DNA from: Diatrype stigma
Lineage: Eukaryota > Ascomycota > Sordariomycetes > Xylariales > Diatrypaceae
Direction: 5' to 3'
Length of the DNA: 64,000 nt
Assembly: GCA_022225965.2 (NCBI GenBank)
Contig: JAKJXP020000069.1
Span: forward strand, 62,001-126,000
Position numbers and translations under genes: made by a program. This document shows positions 46,324 through 56,180 of the stretch, piece after piece (the stretch's first letter is position 1; every line of letters starts with the position of its first letter). The notes under the pieces were generated by a model. It ran no database searches. It was not told the DNA's origin and worked only from the letters and a program-made list of their open reading frames with translations.

Positions 46324-47460
46324 ATGCCGGTAAATAGTAGCCGGTACCAATGTCACAGCCAGTTAACATTTGGCGTAGAGTACGAATTCTTCCTCCATGC
46401 CAATGCCACAATGTCCCAGGACTCACAGGCGTCTTTGGGGAGTCGCCCAGAAGACCCCATCCCATTTTCGGAAATGGTATCCGCCGCCGGCTTTGTCAAA
46501 AGCTTGCTAGACCACGAGCTCAGCTTAAGCAGTTCAGTAGAAGTGTCGAGAACGCTTGACCCCCCCTATAACGCTACCAACAATGAGCGTCGATACAGGG
46601 CTTGGGTCGTTACGACCGACGACTCTTTAACACCACTGTTTCATGGCAACTGTATACCCTGGATAGCGTTGGAGGTCGTATCCCCTATTTTGAGAAACAC
46701 TCAAGCTCTGTGGCTGCAGGCCGCTCAGGTTGGCAGAACGATCAAAGAGTCTCAATACGTGAAATTTAGCGAAAGATGTGGCTTCCACGTACATGTTGGT
46801 AACAGAAACCATGGTTTCACTCTCAACACCTGCAAAAGACTCTACTCCCTGCTTCTCTTAGGCGCCGAGTCCATCCTAGATGTACTCTTCCGCGATGATC
46901 GGAGGGAAAATGAACACTGTCACGACGTTCGATATTCGACCACGGTGATTCGGAAACCAAACGACGAATATAACCTCACAGGTGAGGTGCCGAGGGCTTT
47001 TTACGACAGCTGCTTTCCCGATAGCGGCCCGGAAATAAGTGAGCCGATACGGACTGCCCTATGGAAGATTTGGAAGACAGGAAACATCGAGGAATTCCTG
47101 GCAGTCACGTCTAACGAATACCGTAGAAGTGCTATCAATTTTCGAAATCTGAGGCCAGGAAGCACGGGCACAATTGAATTCAGGAAGGCCGAGGGAGATC
47201 TAAGCAAGGAATTGAACGTCGAGTTCGTGGCTTCCTGGCCCCAGATTTGTATTGGCCTCGTAGCCTTTGCGCTAGAAGCCGATCGGAGGGAGTTTGCGAG
47301 AGTTATGAGGGAAACTCGTGCTGCCCTGTTACTTCCTAAGGTAGAGGGACTTCGCTTGTTTCTTACTACCCTGGGGTTCCACGAGCAGATAATAGAGAGT
47401 CTAGTAATAAGGGCGAGGAGGTTACTCACAGTACCTGTGGGCGCGCTAATTCCGGTATAA
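46324..47460 (+). CDS. Amidoligase-fold enzyme (Amidoligase_2 family)
   Basis: Single exon, 378 residues. Diagnostic motifs occur in order: FGVEYEF (16-22) on the first strand; WVVTTDDS (94-101); LEVVSPIL (116-123); CGFHVHVG (152-159); and INFRNL with TIEFR (271-287). The paired Glu and His residues are the metal and ATP ligands expected of the carboxylate-amine ligase (glutamine synthetase/GCS) fold. The family makes ATP-dependent amide bonds between a carboxylate and an amine. Bacterial members modify peptides or proteins, while fungal members are essentially uncharacterised. No signal or membrane segment, so probably cytosolic. The frame extends to a TTG at 46309; the first ATG is at 46324, 15 codons before FGVEYEF. 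It is divergent from the E2/F-box gene and convergent with the protease-like gene. Confidence 0.88.
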   Translation: MPVNSSRYQCHSQLTFGVEYEFFLHANATMSQDSQASLGSRPEDPIPFSEMVSAAGFVKSLLDHELSLSSSVEVSRTLDPPYNATNNERRYRAWVVTTDDSLTPLFHGNCIPWIALEVVSPILRNTQALWLQAAQVGRTIKESQYVKFSERCGFHVHVGNRNHGFTLNTCKRLYSLLLLGAESILDVLFRDDRRENEHCHDVRYSTTVIRKPNDEYNLTGEVPRAFYDSCFPDSGPEISEPIRTALWKIWKTGNIEEFLAVTSNEYRRSAINFRNLRPGSTGTIEFRKAEGDLSKELNVEFVASWPQICIGLVAFALEADRREFARVMRETRAALLLPKVEGLRLFLTTLGFHEQIIESLVIRARRLLTVPVGALIPV

Positions 47461-47938
47461 CTAGGGAACATGACAAAGTGTGAGGACCCAGGCTACATCG
47501 ATATACGAAGGAGGTATCGGAATCTTAGTCAAGCACTCTTTCCAGAAAGGGGAGATGCGGATAGAGTAGTGGAGGGCGGACAACCTGTTGATATTTCGAT
47601 GCAACCAGTCATAGCTTTGATATAGCACTCAAAGTTTGGCCGCCTACCAATCAACTAGCACTTAAAACTACCATCTAGCAACTGGGACATACCAGGTCAC
47701 TGCAGAGTAAACGAAATAATCCATGCAGATATACCAAAAACCTAGGCAAACCTTTTACTGTAATTTCGCTGGTATATAGTATAGGGACTTTTAGGGGTTC
47801 GAGATCCAGATACCTAATAGCACAACACCCCCTTGAATATAGTGTTGTGAGTGTTTGTAGCCATGCCACTTGAATATGTATTGATTATCTTAAAACGAAA
47901 TCTACCCACACGTCTACTGCGATGCACGAAATGTTGTG
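47461..47938. other. Convergent intergenic region
   Basis: 478 bp between the amidoligase stop and the stop of the protease-like gene. AT-rich; no gene seen. Confidence 0.5.
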
Positions 47939-50146
47939 CTAACCCGCCGGATAACTAGTAGAAGGGATATGGTTTCGATGGAGAACGGGTGTCGTAGGGG
48001 ACACAAGATCCGATGAAGCGTCTCCTGCATCATCATGCCATCCCGCAGTCCCCATTGTCGACACATAGGGGGAAGGAGGTTCGTCTCCTGCCCTTGTCTC
48101 TCCTCTATCGCTGGAAGGCAGAACTCCCACGGTGGAAACTCGGTCCGACTCGGGTTTCTTCCTGACTTCGTTACCACCTAGCTCGTGATACACAGGGGCC
48201 TCCTCGGCTTTTGGTGGCGGCGGTCTGGACTCCCCGTGTAACTGATATATCTGTTGCGAATCTCCATCGAGTTCCGGGCCCGACGGGTTCGACGTCGTGT
48301 GGGTGTCTCGTCCAGTTGAGCCCTGGCTATTTGAATTGACGGGTATTCCGCCATTGCTGCTCCCCCCATTGCTCTCGCCGTAGCTCGCAGCGGCGGTGGT
48401 GTTCCCAATGCTATCTGGTGAGTGGTACTTGGCTCCTGGCGAGAGCGGGGCGTTATGCACTGGGCCTGTGATGACGGAGTCATCCGGCGATGGTTTGGAC
48501 ATTCTATACGATGACTTTTTCCGTTGACGGCGAATGATCAGGACGAGGACGGCGGCAACAATAAGGGCGAATACAACCGCCCCGATCACGACGCCGGCGA
48601 TGGCGCCGCTGCTCAGGGGCGACGAACCTCCTGGGTCAGATGAAGGAGAGTCATCAGAGTCCTTCGATGTGATGGTTACTATGTTCTCGTCGGCACCTTC
48701 AACCCAGGTACATGCCGACACGTTGAAAGTCTCCCGCTCGTAATCGGCCGACAGATAACTATACCCAGTGTCAATATTGGATCATGGAGCGTGGCTATGC
48801 CTTGGGTGCTGGGTCTTCTCACGCTTCTTGTAAGAAAACGCGGCCTAACGTGTACTGTGTTGAGTTGGCAGCACGCTTGAGCGGAAAATAATAACTAGTA
48901 TTTTTGACTAGAGGATACTCTACCGTGAGGTCGAATGCACTGTAAGGGAGAACGATCGTCACAGCTTCGCCACCTTCAGTGACATCGGACAGCCGAAAGG
49001 TCACCTCGGCATCCGAGTTCTGCAGTATAGTATGCTGCGTATCGTTCACCAGGTACAAACCGGTGGCGTCGTCGACGGCAAGCCCAAATGCGTCCTCGAA
49101 GGCGTCGCATACGCTGTCCGGAAGCCAAAGATTCGGATCGGTCGAGTCGATAAAGATGGGGATGGGATCGGAGAGGAGAACGGCCGAAGTCGACCCGCTG
49201 TAGCTTATGGACTGGAGAACAACTACCAAATCACGTGTGACATCGTCTGCCATGGTGAAGGAGACTGAGTTCTCCGTATTGAAGCGGGACGTGTCGTACC
49301 CAGAGAGGATCAACTGGCCGTACACTTGCTTGAGACCTATGTTATACGCAACATACACTTAGACATGGAAACATCACTCTTTCACGCTGCTGCAATGCAC
49401 TCACGATATCGGGCACCAGCTGTGTAACTCCAGCTTAAGCTTGGGATCACTTGCTGATCCTTGAGTGTCGTGAGAAATGATGGCGAAGAGTAGTTTCCCA
49501 ACGAGGTGAAATTCACTGGTTGGTTGTTTAGTCCAAATATTCCACTATGAGTATTTTGCATTAGATATAGTCTACGAGCAGTGAGTAGTACGGTGATTTC
49601 ATACAGATAGAATGGATCGGCAGTCGCGATCCCGGCGACAGTCTGATTGTCCAGGCTAGGTCCTGTGAGGCCAAGACCAACAGTTTCGAGGCCGAAATCA
49701 GATCGCTGAGAATAGCCGAGATTTGCCTCAAGTCCAACCCCATCACCGTTGATCCCAAAGAGGCCCAGTTCGTGCCATGTCGAAGAGTCATTAGGGGTGA
49801 ATAGGACACCCCGAGAAACGGCGCAATTCGTCGGTATTGTCTCGAATACAGATGTTGAACAGCCATATTCGGATAGTACGACCATTGACTCTGGGGATGC
49901 TGTAGATATGAAGACTCTAACATCTTGTTCTGGGGTTCCGACTCTAATGAAAAAGCTACTCCAGGGCCCATCGTTACCATCGCTTGATGCCATGTTAGCC
50001 GAGGACAGTCACATATAGTTAGGAAACGATTCAAGGTGGATTTACAAGTATTCACTAGGTGGGATTACGATAGCCTCATCGCCGGATGCCCAGCATCCCA
50101 ATACCCAGATGAAACCAACTGCCAGCGCTGTCCTGGTAGAATGCAT
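47939..50146 (-). CDS. Membrane-anchored pepsin-like (A1) protein without the first catalytic Asp
   Basis: Five exons on the minus strand: 50146-50046, 49982-49605, 49544-49405, 49336-48823 and 48758-47939, giving 650 residues. Signal peptide MHSTRTALAVGFIWVLGCWA. The pepsin-like ectodomain begins DGNDGPWSSFFIRVGTPEQD. Where active enzymes have DTGS it reads STASPESMVVL; the second lobe has IDSTDPNLWLP, so catalysis is doubtful. Cleavage lobes, NFT/NDT-type glycosylation sites and Cys pairs remain. A single membrane helix (about 429-453, GAIAGVVIGAVVFALIVAAV) is followed by RRQRKK and a 190-residue Ser/Pro-rich cytoplasmic tail. Such proteins are common in Sordariomycetes, and their role may be sensing or adhesion. 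The 60-nt intron at 49604-49545 is divisible by three and stays open if unspliced, but removing it restores ADPFYLGIFGLNNQPVNF. Confidence 0.88.
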
Positions 50147-50937
50147 CTCAGTGAGACAACAAAGGGTGCAACTAGAAGAAGCATTTGCGCAGCGGCATCA
50201 AGGATAGTTAGTGCCAGCAGCGGACGCAGGGGGTCGCGGTGAGAGATTTCGTTGAGATATGTCAACAAGAGAATAACAAAACAGCGCCAAACGACTGGCA
50301 ACATCATATCATTCTATAGTATCCCGGTTATGGCAATTTCACGATCTAGACCCATCGAACCTATCACGCCTGGTATATGCCCCTGTCGCTCCCGCCGCTA
50401 AAACTCCACATCACGGTAGTATCCTGGGTGGAGGCTTGGGGGATCGATAGACGTCATGACATTCAGCCCCTGTCCAGCATCGCGCATCGCGACCAATGAC
50501 ATAACCGCCCGGCATTCCTTGGTATGCACAACAAACCGGGCCTATGCCTATATTTCAAGATGCTATTCCTATTTCCCGTCTTTGCCTGCCTTTCATTCCC
50601 CTTTCTGGCTGCCGCACTCCCATCACCATGACCGCATCGACACGTAGGTACCAGCAAAGGTACCAGCAAAGATCCGAGCCGGGCGTGGCAATCGAGACTA
50701 GCAGGGAAATCTCCGTCGCCACGGCTGCTCTCACTATCGCCTCAAAATAAAAGTATGGGCCGTTGCCTTCTTAGTGTTTGTTGCTCGGTAGCTCAGGGCT
50801 GCACTCGTTTCCGCTATTCAGTCGCTTAGTTATTGTTTGAGGCTCATCCTCGTAGTCATTGCACTCGTTGCAGCACCTTCGTTCAAGTTCAAGTTGTTAC
50901 CAAGTGATTGCGACGATAGTCAGTTGCAGCTATAGCT
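50147..50937. promoter_or_regulatory. Shared divergent promoter of two surface-protein genes
   Basis: 791 bp between the start of the protease-like gene (-) and the start of the GPI-type wall protein (+). A tandem GGTACCAGCAAA duplicate lies at 50647-50670. No TATA box is obvious. Shared control of the two cell-surface genes is an inference from position. Confidence 0.4.
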
Positions 50938-52588
50938 ATGTTGCTCACTTCGGGGTCATGGACGTCGTTCGGCTTGGTGATGTTGAGCGCAAAAGGGGTG
51001 TTCGGCGGTGGTATGTTTTCAACCTCGACTCGGCATTTTCTTGCTATGGTAACTAACACATCATGAAGCTGTACATCAGCATTACCCATTCCATAACGTG
51101 TCGTCTATCAGTACGACTGTTACTGAACTACCGCCAATCACCGTTTCATCCACATCAACAATCACTGAGACAACTTGCACGACTAGCAACACTACCACAA
51201 GCATCGTGCTACCGACTATTAGTACCACCAGCATTGTATCACCAAATATCACTACTACGACCATTATTCCATCGAGTACTATCACCACTAGCACCGTGCG
51301 ATTTAACACCACTTCGACAACTACTTACACACCAACTATCACCACTACAAGCAGTATACCCACGACGATCACTACATCTGTGACTTTCACCACTTATACT
51401 ACCACACCTGTCTCACTGCCCAACCCATGTCCGACGACATGCAGCATGTAGGTCTACCATCGACCTCAAACCTAACCCCTTTATTATAGTTGCTAACTCT
51501 CTTCCTAAAGTTCCGCTGGAACCGTGAATTTGTTCTACTGGCCCACCGACAATGACTACTTGTACCCTTCCACATACGTGGATACGGCGCTCGACTACAC
51601 CTTGTACGTGCACCAGTTCCCCCTTTCCCCCACTTATATTAACAAGAAGCCTAGCACGTCGCCGTCGGTATACATGGTCATCAACACCATATATGGCTAC
51701 AACTCCCTCGGAAGAGCAGGTCCCGCCGCTTCCAGTCCAATATTCGCTCTGGACCTAGACGAGGTGTCGACCATCGTGCCCGGCGGGCAGGGGGCGACGC
51801 GGCAGCTTTCCCTGAGCGACCTGGGGACCGACTGCCCGCGCTCGTTGGACCCCTCGGTGATCGCGACGAAGTTGCCTGACGCGCGGTGCGATCCCAGTCT
51901 TGTAGCTCCGGACGCAGTCAAGTCGTGGGCCCTGCCGTGCAATGCATGTGGAAAGTTCGGGCTCTTCGATCCGCCGTACGCCGTGCCGACTCTGGGCGGA
52001 GGCCTCATAGAGACGACGACTACAATCACGCCCACGGAGACTACGGCCTTGCCGATCTCGACTACTACTCCGGCGGCTACGGGGGCAACTTCTACTGCGG
52101 TGGCGTCGAGTACAAGAGCCCCTATCCCAGTTCCTATCACTACGGTATCTTCGGCTGTCGCTACTAGTGACTTGACCACGATAGTCCCCAGTAGCACGAC
52201 CACGATAGTCCCCAGTGACTCGGACACGGCTGTCCCTAGCGATTCAACTGTAATAGTCCCTAGCGATTCAACGGCAATAGTTCCTAGTGACTCGACTACG
52301 ATTATCCCCAGCGACTCAAGTGCGATTATTTCCAGTGGTTCAACCACGATCCTTCCCAGCGATTCGACGACCACACTTGAAAGTGGCTCGACAACCGTTG
52401 TTCCCAGCGCCTCGACGACAGTCGTCCCTAGCGAGTCGACAACAGCAGTGACTAGCGACTCAACAAGTATTGTCTCACCATCAGCGACCTCCGCTCCGAC
52501 CACGATAGCAACGGGGTCGGCAACAATAGTAACGAGTGGACTCACGTGCCTGGTGTTAAGCTTTTTGGCATCCATGAGCTTGATATGA
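50938..52588 (+). CDS. GPI-anchored Ser/Thr-rich cell-wall protein
   Basis: Three exons: 50938-51010, 51069-51447 and 51511-52588, giving 509 residues. The signal peptide is split by intron 1 (MLLTSGSWTSFGLVMLSAKG). A Thr/Ser/Ile-rich O-glycosylation region runs from about 35 to 145. A conserved-looking folded segment follows: AGTVNLFYWPTDNDYLYPST, with later DCPRSLDPSVIATKLPDARC and CNACGKFGLFDPPY. A second Ser/Thr stalk has 8-residue PSDSTxIV repeats. The C-terminus ends in a hydrophobic GPI-attachment signal (LTCLVLSFLASMSLI). Intron 1 is 58 nt with CTAAC before AAG; intron 2 is 63 nt with GCTAAC. The protein is expected at the plasma membrane or wall. It is divergent from the membrane-anchored pepsin-like gene. 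The exact start exon is inferred from splice logic. Confidence 0.82.
52181..52480 (+). repeat. 24-bp coding repeats (PSDSTxIV)
   Basis: About ten to twelve degenerate 24-bp units, with CCTAGCGATTCAAC-type cores, inside the wall-protein gene. They encode eight-residue Ser/Thr stalk repeats. Such arrays vary in copy number between strains. Confidence 0.75.
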
Positions 52589-53529
52589 AGGAACAGTGGG
52601 TTCAATGAGTACAGGGTATTACAACCCCTCGAACTATATCAGCCCTACAACGCAGCCCACGAAGCTCATCGTAACCTGTCAGATCATGGATGGATCCCCT
52701 GAGCGCCACTTCGCAGCCCACGCGCAGTATATACCAGCCTCACCCGCTATGCATGTTAATCATGGGACCTATTCTTAATATTCAATATTCTTGCCGCAAA
52801 AGCATGTCACCGACGCCATCATACACGAAACAGGAAGGCCTTGGATAATATGGTGATATTCCAATGATGATATGAAAGGGTTTTTTGGAGGGTATAAAAC
52901 ATTGAGCATAATTAAAGAGGGAAACATAAATGGAACATTCTCAGGAGCTTCCTAGTCGCATTAGGAGGATGAACATATGTAATCAATTATGTTAAAATAA
53001 CTATAGAATCTGAACTGTAGTGTCAGCCCACCCGAAGGTACATGACGCTTCAAGCCCACTGAGATGTGTAGCTGTTGATCAACATTACTTGAAAACGTCT
53101 ATCAATACCTAGCTAAATGATATCTCCGAAAGTATACTAAGACCGTCCGATGACCGGCCCGGCTAAGCAGATGGTTAGCACAACCCCGCAGTGAGATAGA
53201 TAACTCTCCGGCCCTAATGAACATAATTAGCAACTCCTATCGGCCAGGGGATTGACTGTAATCTCACGGCTATTACAAGGAGAATCATGAGGAAACGTAA
53301 TTGAAGGAGCCAACTGAAGTGGATCGTCTACGAAACGATGTTGGACCATTGTACATAACTAAATACCGAGTACCTCACTTCTGCCCCCATCCACAGATTT
53401 TGGCATCAAGACAACATATTGAAAAAAAAAAAGAAAAAAAAAATCATTGGGCTCAAGTTCATAATATAATCCTGTTTTACCAGCCCCTTTCACTGCAAGG
53501 TCTTGCCATTGATAAGCCACGGAGTCGTC
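52589..53529. other. Intergenic AT-rich spacer
   Basis: About 0.9 kb with the promoter of the aldehyde dehydrogenase at the right. An A-rich tract of AAAAAAAAAAAG type lies at 53423-53443. No gene supported. Confidence 0.5.
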
Positions 53530-55170
53530 ATGTCGGAGCTTCTCGTGAATCTAGTCGCCCCTAATGGAGTCAAGTACGCTCAGCCAACCGGACTGTTCAT
53601 CAACAATGAGTTTGTGAAGGCGGCGAAGGGCGAGACGATAGACTCTATTGACCCAGCGTGAGTTTCGAGCCTTGGTGACGCATATGATGTATGGGCGCTA
53701 ACGTGAAACCATAGGACAGAAAAAGTGATCGCGTCTGTGCAAGCCGCGGGGGAAGAGGACGTTGACGCTGCCGTCAGGGCTGCCCACGCCGCCCTCAAGC
53801 ACGACTCTTGGAAGCTCCTGCCTTCGTCTGATCGCGGCGCCCTCATGTACAAGCTGGCGGACTTGATAGAGCAGAACAGCGAAACCTTCGCCACCATCGA
53901 TGCTTGGGATAATGGTGGGTCTAGCGAACACTAACTTCAGTTTCCCCGCAATGGTATGGGGAGATGTTGACATATCGTACCAGGAAAATCATACAAGGAA
54001 GCACTCGAGATCGACCTGGTTGAGTCGGTTCACACAATCCGCTATTACGCCGGCTGGGCCGACAAGAGGTACGGCCAGACCATCGACACCAGCTCGAAGA
54101 AGTTCGCCTATACGCTCCGCCAACCCATCGGGGTAGTAGGCCAAATCATCCCATGGAATTATCCCTTGTCCATGGCGACGTGGAAGCTGGGCCCAGCTCT
54201 AGCGTGCGGCAACACCGTCGTGCTGAAGGCGGCGGAGCAGACGCCCCTGAGCATCCTGGTTCTCGGCAAATTGATCAAAGAGGCGGGCTTCCCGCCGGGC
54301 GTGGTGAACTTCGTTAACGGGCTGGGCCGGGTCGCGGGGGCCGCGCTGGTCAGCCACCCGCTGGTGGACAAGATCGCGTTCACGGGCAGCACGGCGACGG
54401 CGAAGGCTATTATGGGAGTGGCGGCCAAGACGCTGAAGAACGTAACGTTCGAGACGGGCGGCAAGTCGCCCCTGCTCGTGTTCGACGACGCCGAGCTCGA
54501 CCAGGCCGCCAAGTGGGCGCATCTCGGCATCATGTCGAACCAGGGCCAGATCTGCACGGCGACGTCGCGGATCCTGGTGCAGGCGGGCGTTTACGACGCC
54601 TTCGTGACCCAGTTTCTCGCCACCGTCAAGGAGGTCAGCAAGGTCGGCCACCAGTGGGACGAGGATACCTACCAGGGCCCGCAGGTCTCCAAGCTGCAGT
54701 ACGAGCGCATCCTGGAGCACATCGACAGCGGGAAGGAGGAGGGCGCGACGCTCGCGGCGGGCGGGCAGGCGCTCCGCGACGCGGGCGGGCAGGAGGGCAA
54801 GGGGTTCTTCATCGCGCCGACGGTCTTCACCGACGTGGCGCCGACGACGCGCATCTGGCGCGAGGAGATCTTCGGTCCCGTCGTGGTGATCGCCAGCTTC
54901 AAGGACGAGGACGAGGCGGTGGCGCTGGCGAACGATACGACGTACGGCCTCGGCGCCGCCGTGTTCACGACGAACCTCGAGCGCGCGCACCGCGTCGCCG
55001 CCGAGGTCGAGGCCGGCATGGTGTGGGTCAACAGCAGCAACGACTGCGACCCGCGGGTGCCGTTCGGGGGCGTGAAGCAGAGCGGTATCGGGAGGGAGCT
55101 GGGCGAGGCGGGCTTGGAGGCGTACTCGCAGATTAAGGCTGTGCATGTTAACATGGGTACAAGGCTATGA
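53530..55170 (+). CDS. NAD(P)-dependent aldehyde dehydrogenase
   Basis: Three exons: 53530-53657, 53715-53914 and 53984-55170, giving 504 residues, the usual length for cytosolic class 1/2 ALDHs. The enzyme oxidises aldehydes to acids. Seen in order: GLFINNEFV near the start; VVGQIIPWNYPLSMATWKLG, with the oxyanion Asn; the nucleotide-fold FTGSTATAK; the general base E266 in FETGGKSP; the catalytic cysteine C300 in NQGQICTATSR; and EEIFGPVVVI with the C-terminal PFGGVKQSGIGRELG. No targeting peptide, so cytosolic. The very high third-position GC in exon 3 leaves a 315-codon antisense frame open, which is not a gene. Confidence 0.96.
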
Positions 55171-55907
55171 AGTGTACTTGGGTATGTATCGTCAGTCCGA
55201 CTAGGGGGTCGATGCTGTTACTTGTTATTATTGGTTGCCTCTTTATTAACGACTCGGGAGTAGCGGAATAAGCAGTTGGCCTGTTTGCTTGGACCTGGAA
55301 CATTTTCGGGGGCTTTCAACTTTGCCCTGGGCTTCGAAGATCACAGGGGACCAGGGAAGTTCGGCAATAGCCAGCCTTATACTTCTTTGAGCATACTCAT
55401 GATGTTGTAGAATATGTATAAATGGACCACGACGAGAGCGAATAGGTACAGCTCATGGGTATCTTAAAACCGAAGGAGGTCATAATTTCAAGGCAACCCA
55501 GTTGGTATTTGTCATGGGCTTGGGTCCGGGGTGGTTGGAAAGATGCTTGGTGGGGGGAAGGAAGTAACAGGATAATTCGCCTATGTAAGCTATAGGGAGG
55601 AAACGGCTGTTACATAGCCGTAGAAGGCCTCATTCCATGGACTGATAGCATGTGGCTGTACGCCAGCGATGGGTAGGAAGATCTGGAACCACCAACTTCA
55701 AGCCCTTCCCGGTCAGAAAGAATTCACTGGAAGTTTCGTGTATGGACTATACGGCATCCCTATGTGGAATCCACTCAATAAGACCTCTTGTTTTCGGCGT
55801 AGCCCCACGACTCGAGAGTTTGCCATGTCCGCTCCGTAGCGAGAAAGACCGCCAAGAAGGTCTCTCTCGTATGATCGCCCTACGAACGGAGGGAAAGGCA
55901 AAAAGGC
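55171..55907. other. Intergenic
   Basis: About 0.74 kb downstream of the aldehyde dehydrogenase; no gene or repeat supported. Confidence 0.5.
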
Positions 55908-55912
55908 AAAAA
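55908..55912 (-). terminator. RNA polymerase III terminator (T5)
   Basis: Minus-strand TTTTT begins four bases after the tRNA-Met discriminator base. A second T5 at 55904-55900 follows, as a back-up. Confidence 0.8.
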
Positions 55913-55915
55913 GAT

Positions 55916-56029
55916 TGTCCTCGGCCAGGATCGAACTGGCGATCTCCGGATTGCCCAATCTTGAGATTGGATCATAGGAATCATGAAATGCTATGAGACC
56001 GGCGCTCTAACCAACTGAGCCACGAAGAC
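55916..56029 (-). tRNA. tRNA-Met(CAT), elongator, with intron
   Basis: Acceptor stem GTCTTCG pairs with CGAGGAC. The D arm is GCTCAGTTGGTTAGAGC, and the anticodon stem CCGGT/TCCGG has the U31-U39 mismatch typical of elongator tRNA-Met. The T arm is GCCAGTTCGATCCTGGC, and the discriminator is A. A 40-nt intron follows position 37. Its CTATGA can pair with TCATAG at the anticodon, the usual anticodon-intron pairing, and it has a CCAATC-TCAA-GATTGG hairpin. The mature length is 74 nt. It lies 50 nt downstream of tRNA-Ile on the same strand. Confidence 0.93.
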
Positions 56030-56079
56030 TGGAGAAGTTGAAGTTGTTAGTAGGAAACGGTTTCCCATCTCCTACTGGC

Positions 56080-56180
56080 TGGTCACGGAGAGGCTTGAAC
56101 TCTCGGCTTTCGCATTACTGAATGTATTCCCAAGGATGGCAATATTAGTACGACACTCTAACCAACTGAGTTACGCGACC
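56080..56180 (-). tRNA. tRNA-Ile(AAT) with intron
   Basis: Acceptor stem GGTCGCG pairs with CGTGACC (one G-U). The D arm is ACTCAGTTGGTTAGAGT, the anticodon stem TCGTA/TGCGA, and the loop CTAATAA gives anticodon AAT (read as IAU). The T arm is GAGAGTTCAAGCCTCTC, and the discriminator is A. A 27-nt intron follows position 37. The mature length is 74 nt. There is no run of four T between this gene and tRNA-Met. Confidence 0.92.

Noticed and set aside
54199..55146. Antisense frame of 315 codons opposite the aldehyde dehydrogenase
   Set aside because: It mirrors the GC-rich third positions of the ALDH exon and has only Arg/Ala/His low complexity.
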